A DNA stretch of 7,200 nucleotides. Origin: Planctomycetaceae bacterium. GTDB taxonomy: Bacteria > Planctomycetota > Planctomycetia > Pirellulales > Pirellulaceae. The stretch's first letter is position 1; every line of letters starts with the position of its first letter. Below the pieces are notes generated by a model. That model saw only the letters and a list, made by a program, of their open reading frames with translations, had not been told where the DNA came from and ran no database searches. Positions 6,315 to 7,200 of this stretch are shown here, piece after piece. The stretch lies in NCBI GenBank assembly GCA_007129635.1, contig SKVE01000632.1:1-7200 (forward strand), written 5' to 3'. Both the position numbers and the translations under genes were made by a program.

Positions 6315-7124
6315 CTACCAGTACCGCTCGAGGTGGATCTGGCCGGGGGTCTTTTTCGTGTGTTCCTGATAGCCCTCCTGCCCTAACAACTCGATCATCG
6401 TGTCGATCATGGCGGGATTGCCGCACAACAGGACGTGGGTATGCTCTGGTGAGGGATCGAAGCCCCAACGTTCTGCGAAAGGACGTTGCTGCCAGAGATC
6501 CTGAATATAGCCGGTCAGACCCGGCCAAGGCACCTTCTCCGCGCTAGGTCGGGTGATGCTGGGCAGGTACACAAAGTCCTTGTAGTCCCGTTCGACCATC
6601 GCCAGTTCGTTTTGGTACCCGAGGTCCCAAGAGTGCCGCGCGCCGTGCAGTACGCCGACTTTGCTCTGGCGATTGTGCAGTAATTTGCTACGCAGCATAC
6701 TGATGTACGGAGCCAGACCGGTTCCGGTGGATAAGAGCACCAAATTGTAATCTTCCGGGACATTCGCCAGCGTGAAAGCACCAGTGATCTTCTTGCCCAA
6801 CCATAGCTTGTCACCCGGTTGCAGGGCAAACAGCCGAGGCGTCAAGGCCCCAGATTCCACCATCACGACGTAAAATTCCAAATACTGGCGTTCCAAGGAC
6901 GAGGAAGCAATCGAGTAGGCTCGTCGTACAATCTTGTCGGGGGGCGAGGGCTCCTCTTCTGGGTCCGAACCGTCACATCGAGCAGCACTTCCGGGGAGGC
7001 CGATTACAGCGAATTGGCCTGCCTGGAAGTCCTTGATCTCCCACCCCACCGGCTCGATTCGGAAAACGGCTAGTCCCGGCGCGATATCTCTGCGAGCGGT
7101 CAAGACCGCATTGAGCTCAATCAT
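6315..7124 (-). CDS. fpr: Ferredoxin/flavodoxin-NADP+ reductase
   Basis: This 269-residue cytoplasmic FAD enzyme moves electrons between NADP(H) and ferredoxin or flavodoxin. Its length and layout match bacterial Fpr (about 250 residues). FAD binding is shown by RRAYSIASS (67-75), with LEFYVVMVESGALTPRL (82-98) after it. The NADP domain starts with LLSTGTGLAPY (130-140) and contains VLLCGNPAMI (231-240). The chain ends in HLERYW, the aromatic C-terminus of the subclass that includes E. coli Fpr, which ends in HYW. Residues about 48-64 form an acidic, Pro-containing insert between the GQF..IGLPG strand and the FAD motif, longer than in E. coli. The start at 7124 has GAGG 10 nt upstream (in AAGAGGTG). 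The gene converges on the protease gene with only 17 bp between the stops and is probably monocistronic. Its electron partner is not in the window. Confidence 0.94.
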   Translation of the reverse strand: MIELNAVLTARRDIAPGLAVFRIEPVGWEIKDFQAGQFAVIGLPGSAARCDGSDPEEEPSPPDKIVRRAYSIASSSLERQYLEFYVVMVESGALTPRLFALQPGDKLWLGKKITGAFTLANVPEDYNLVLLSTGTGLAPYISMLRSKLLHNRQSKVGVLHGARHSWDLGYQNELAMVERDYKDFVYLPSITRPSAEKVPWPGLTGYIQDLWQQRPFAERWGFDPSPEHTHVLLCGNPAMIDTMIELLGQEGYQEHTKKTPGQIHLERYW

Positions 7125-7200
7125 CGATCAAACACCTCTTTTCAGCTATTCGGATTACGTCAAATCGGAAGACGAAACTATTGTTGCCGCGAATCAGCCA

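Overview
The window looks like chromosomal DNA from a GC-rich Gram-negative bacterium. It is most plausibly a planctomycete (Pirellulales/Rhodopirellula-like). That reading rests on protein style: a secreted Ala-rich coiled-coil protein, an S41 protease with a TPR-like N-terminus, and a GspE-type ATPase with an unusual His box. No marker gene fixes the taxon, so the assignment is inference.

Layout from left to right. (1) Positions 1-1869, minus strand: the N-terminal 623 codons of a very large, alanine-rich, exported coiled-coil protein that runs off the left edge. (2) 1870-2345: a 476-bp non-coding stretch. It holds a 16-bp perfect palindrome, a candidate promoter for the coiled-coil gene and a possible terminator for the ATPase gene. 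(3) 2346-3934, minus strand: a two-gene operon encoding a small STAS-domain protein (SpoIIAA-like) followed by a short GspE/PilB-family secretion/pilus ATPase. The two reading frames overlap by four bases (ATGA). (4) 3935-4602: a 668-bp intergenic region between divergent genes, with candidate promoters in both directions and two perfect 7-bp-stem hairpins. (5) 4603-6297, plus strand: an exported C-terminal-processing (S41) protease with TPR-like, PDZ and catalytic domains and an intact Ser-Lys-Gln active site. (6) 6315-7124, minus strand: a ferredoxin/flavodoxin-NADP+ reductase, convergent with the protease across only 17 bp.

Two of the units are envelope-related (the exported coiled-coil protein and the periplasmic protease), and the ATPase is a cytoplasmic motor for secretion or pilus assembly. 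The reductase is a stand-alone redox gene. The only tightly linked pair is STAS-ATPase. This is the most interesting arrangement here because it suggests a phospho-switchable or partner-binding regulator made together with the motor. No mobile elements, CRISPR arrays, tRNAs or rRNAs were seen. Most other open frames, especially the long ones opposite the coiled-coil gene, are composition shadows.
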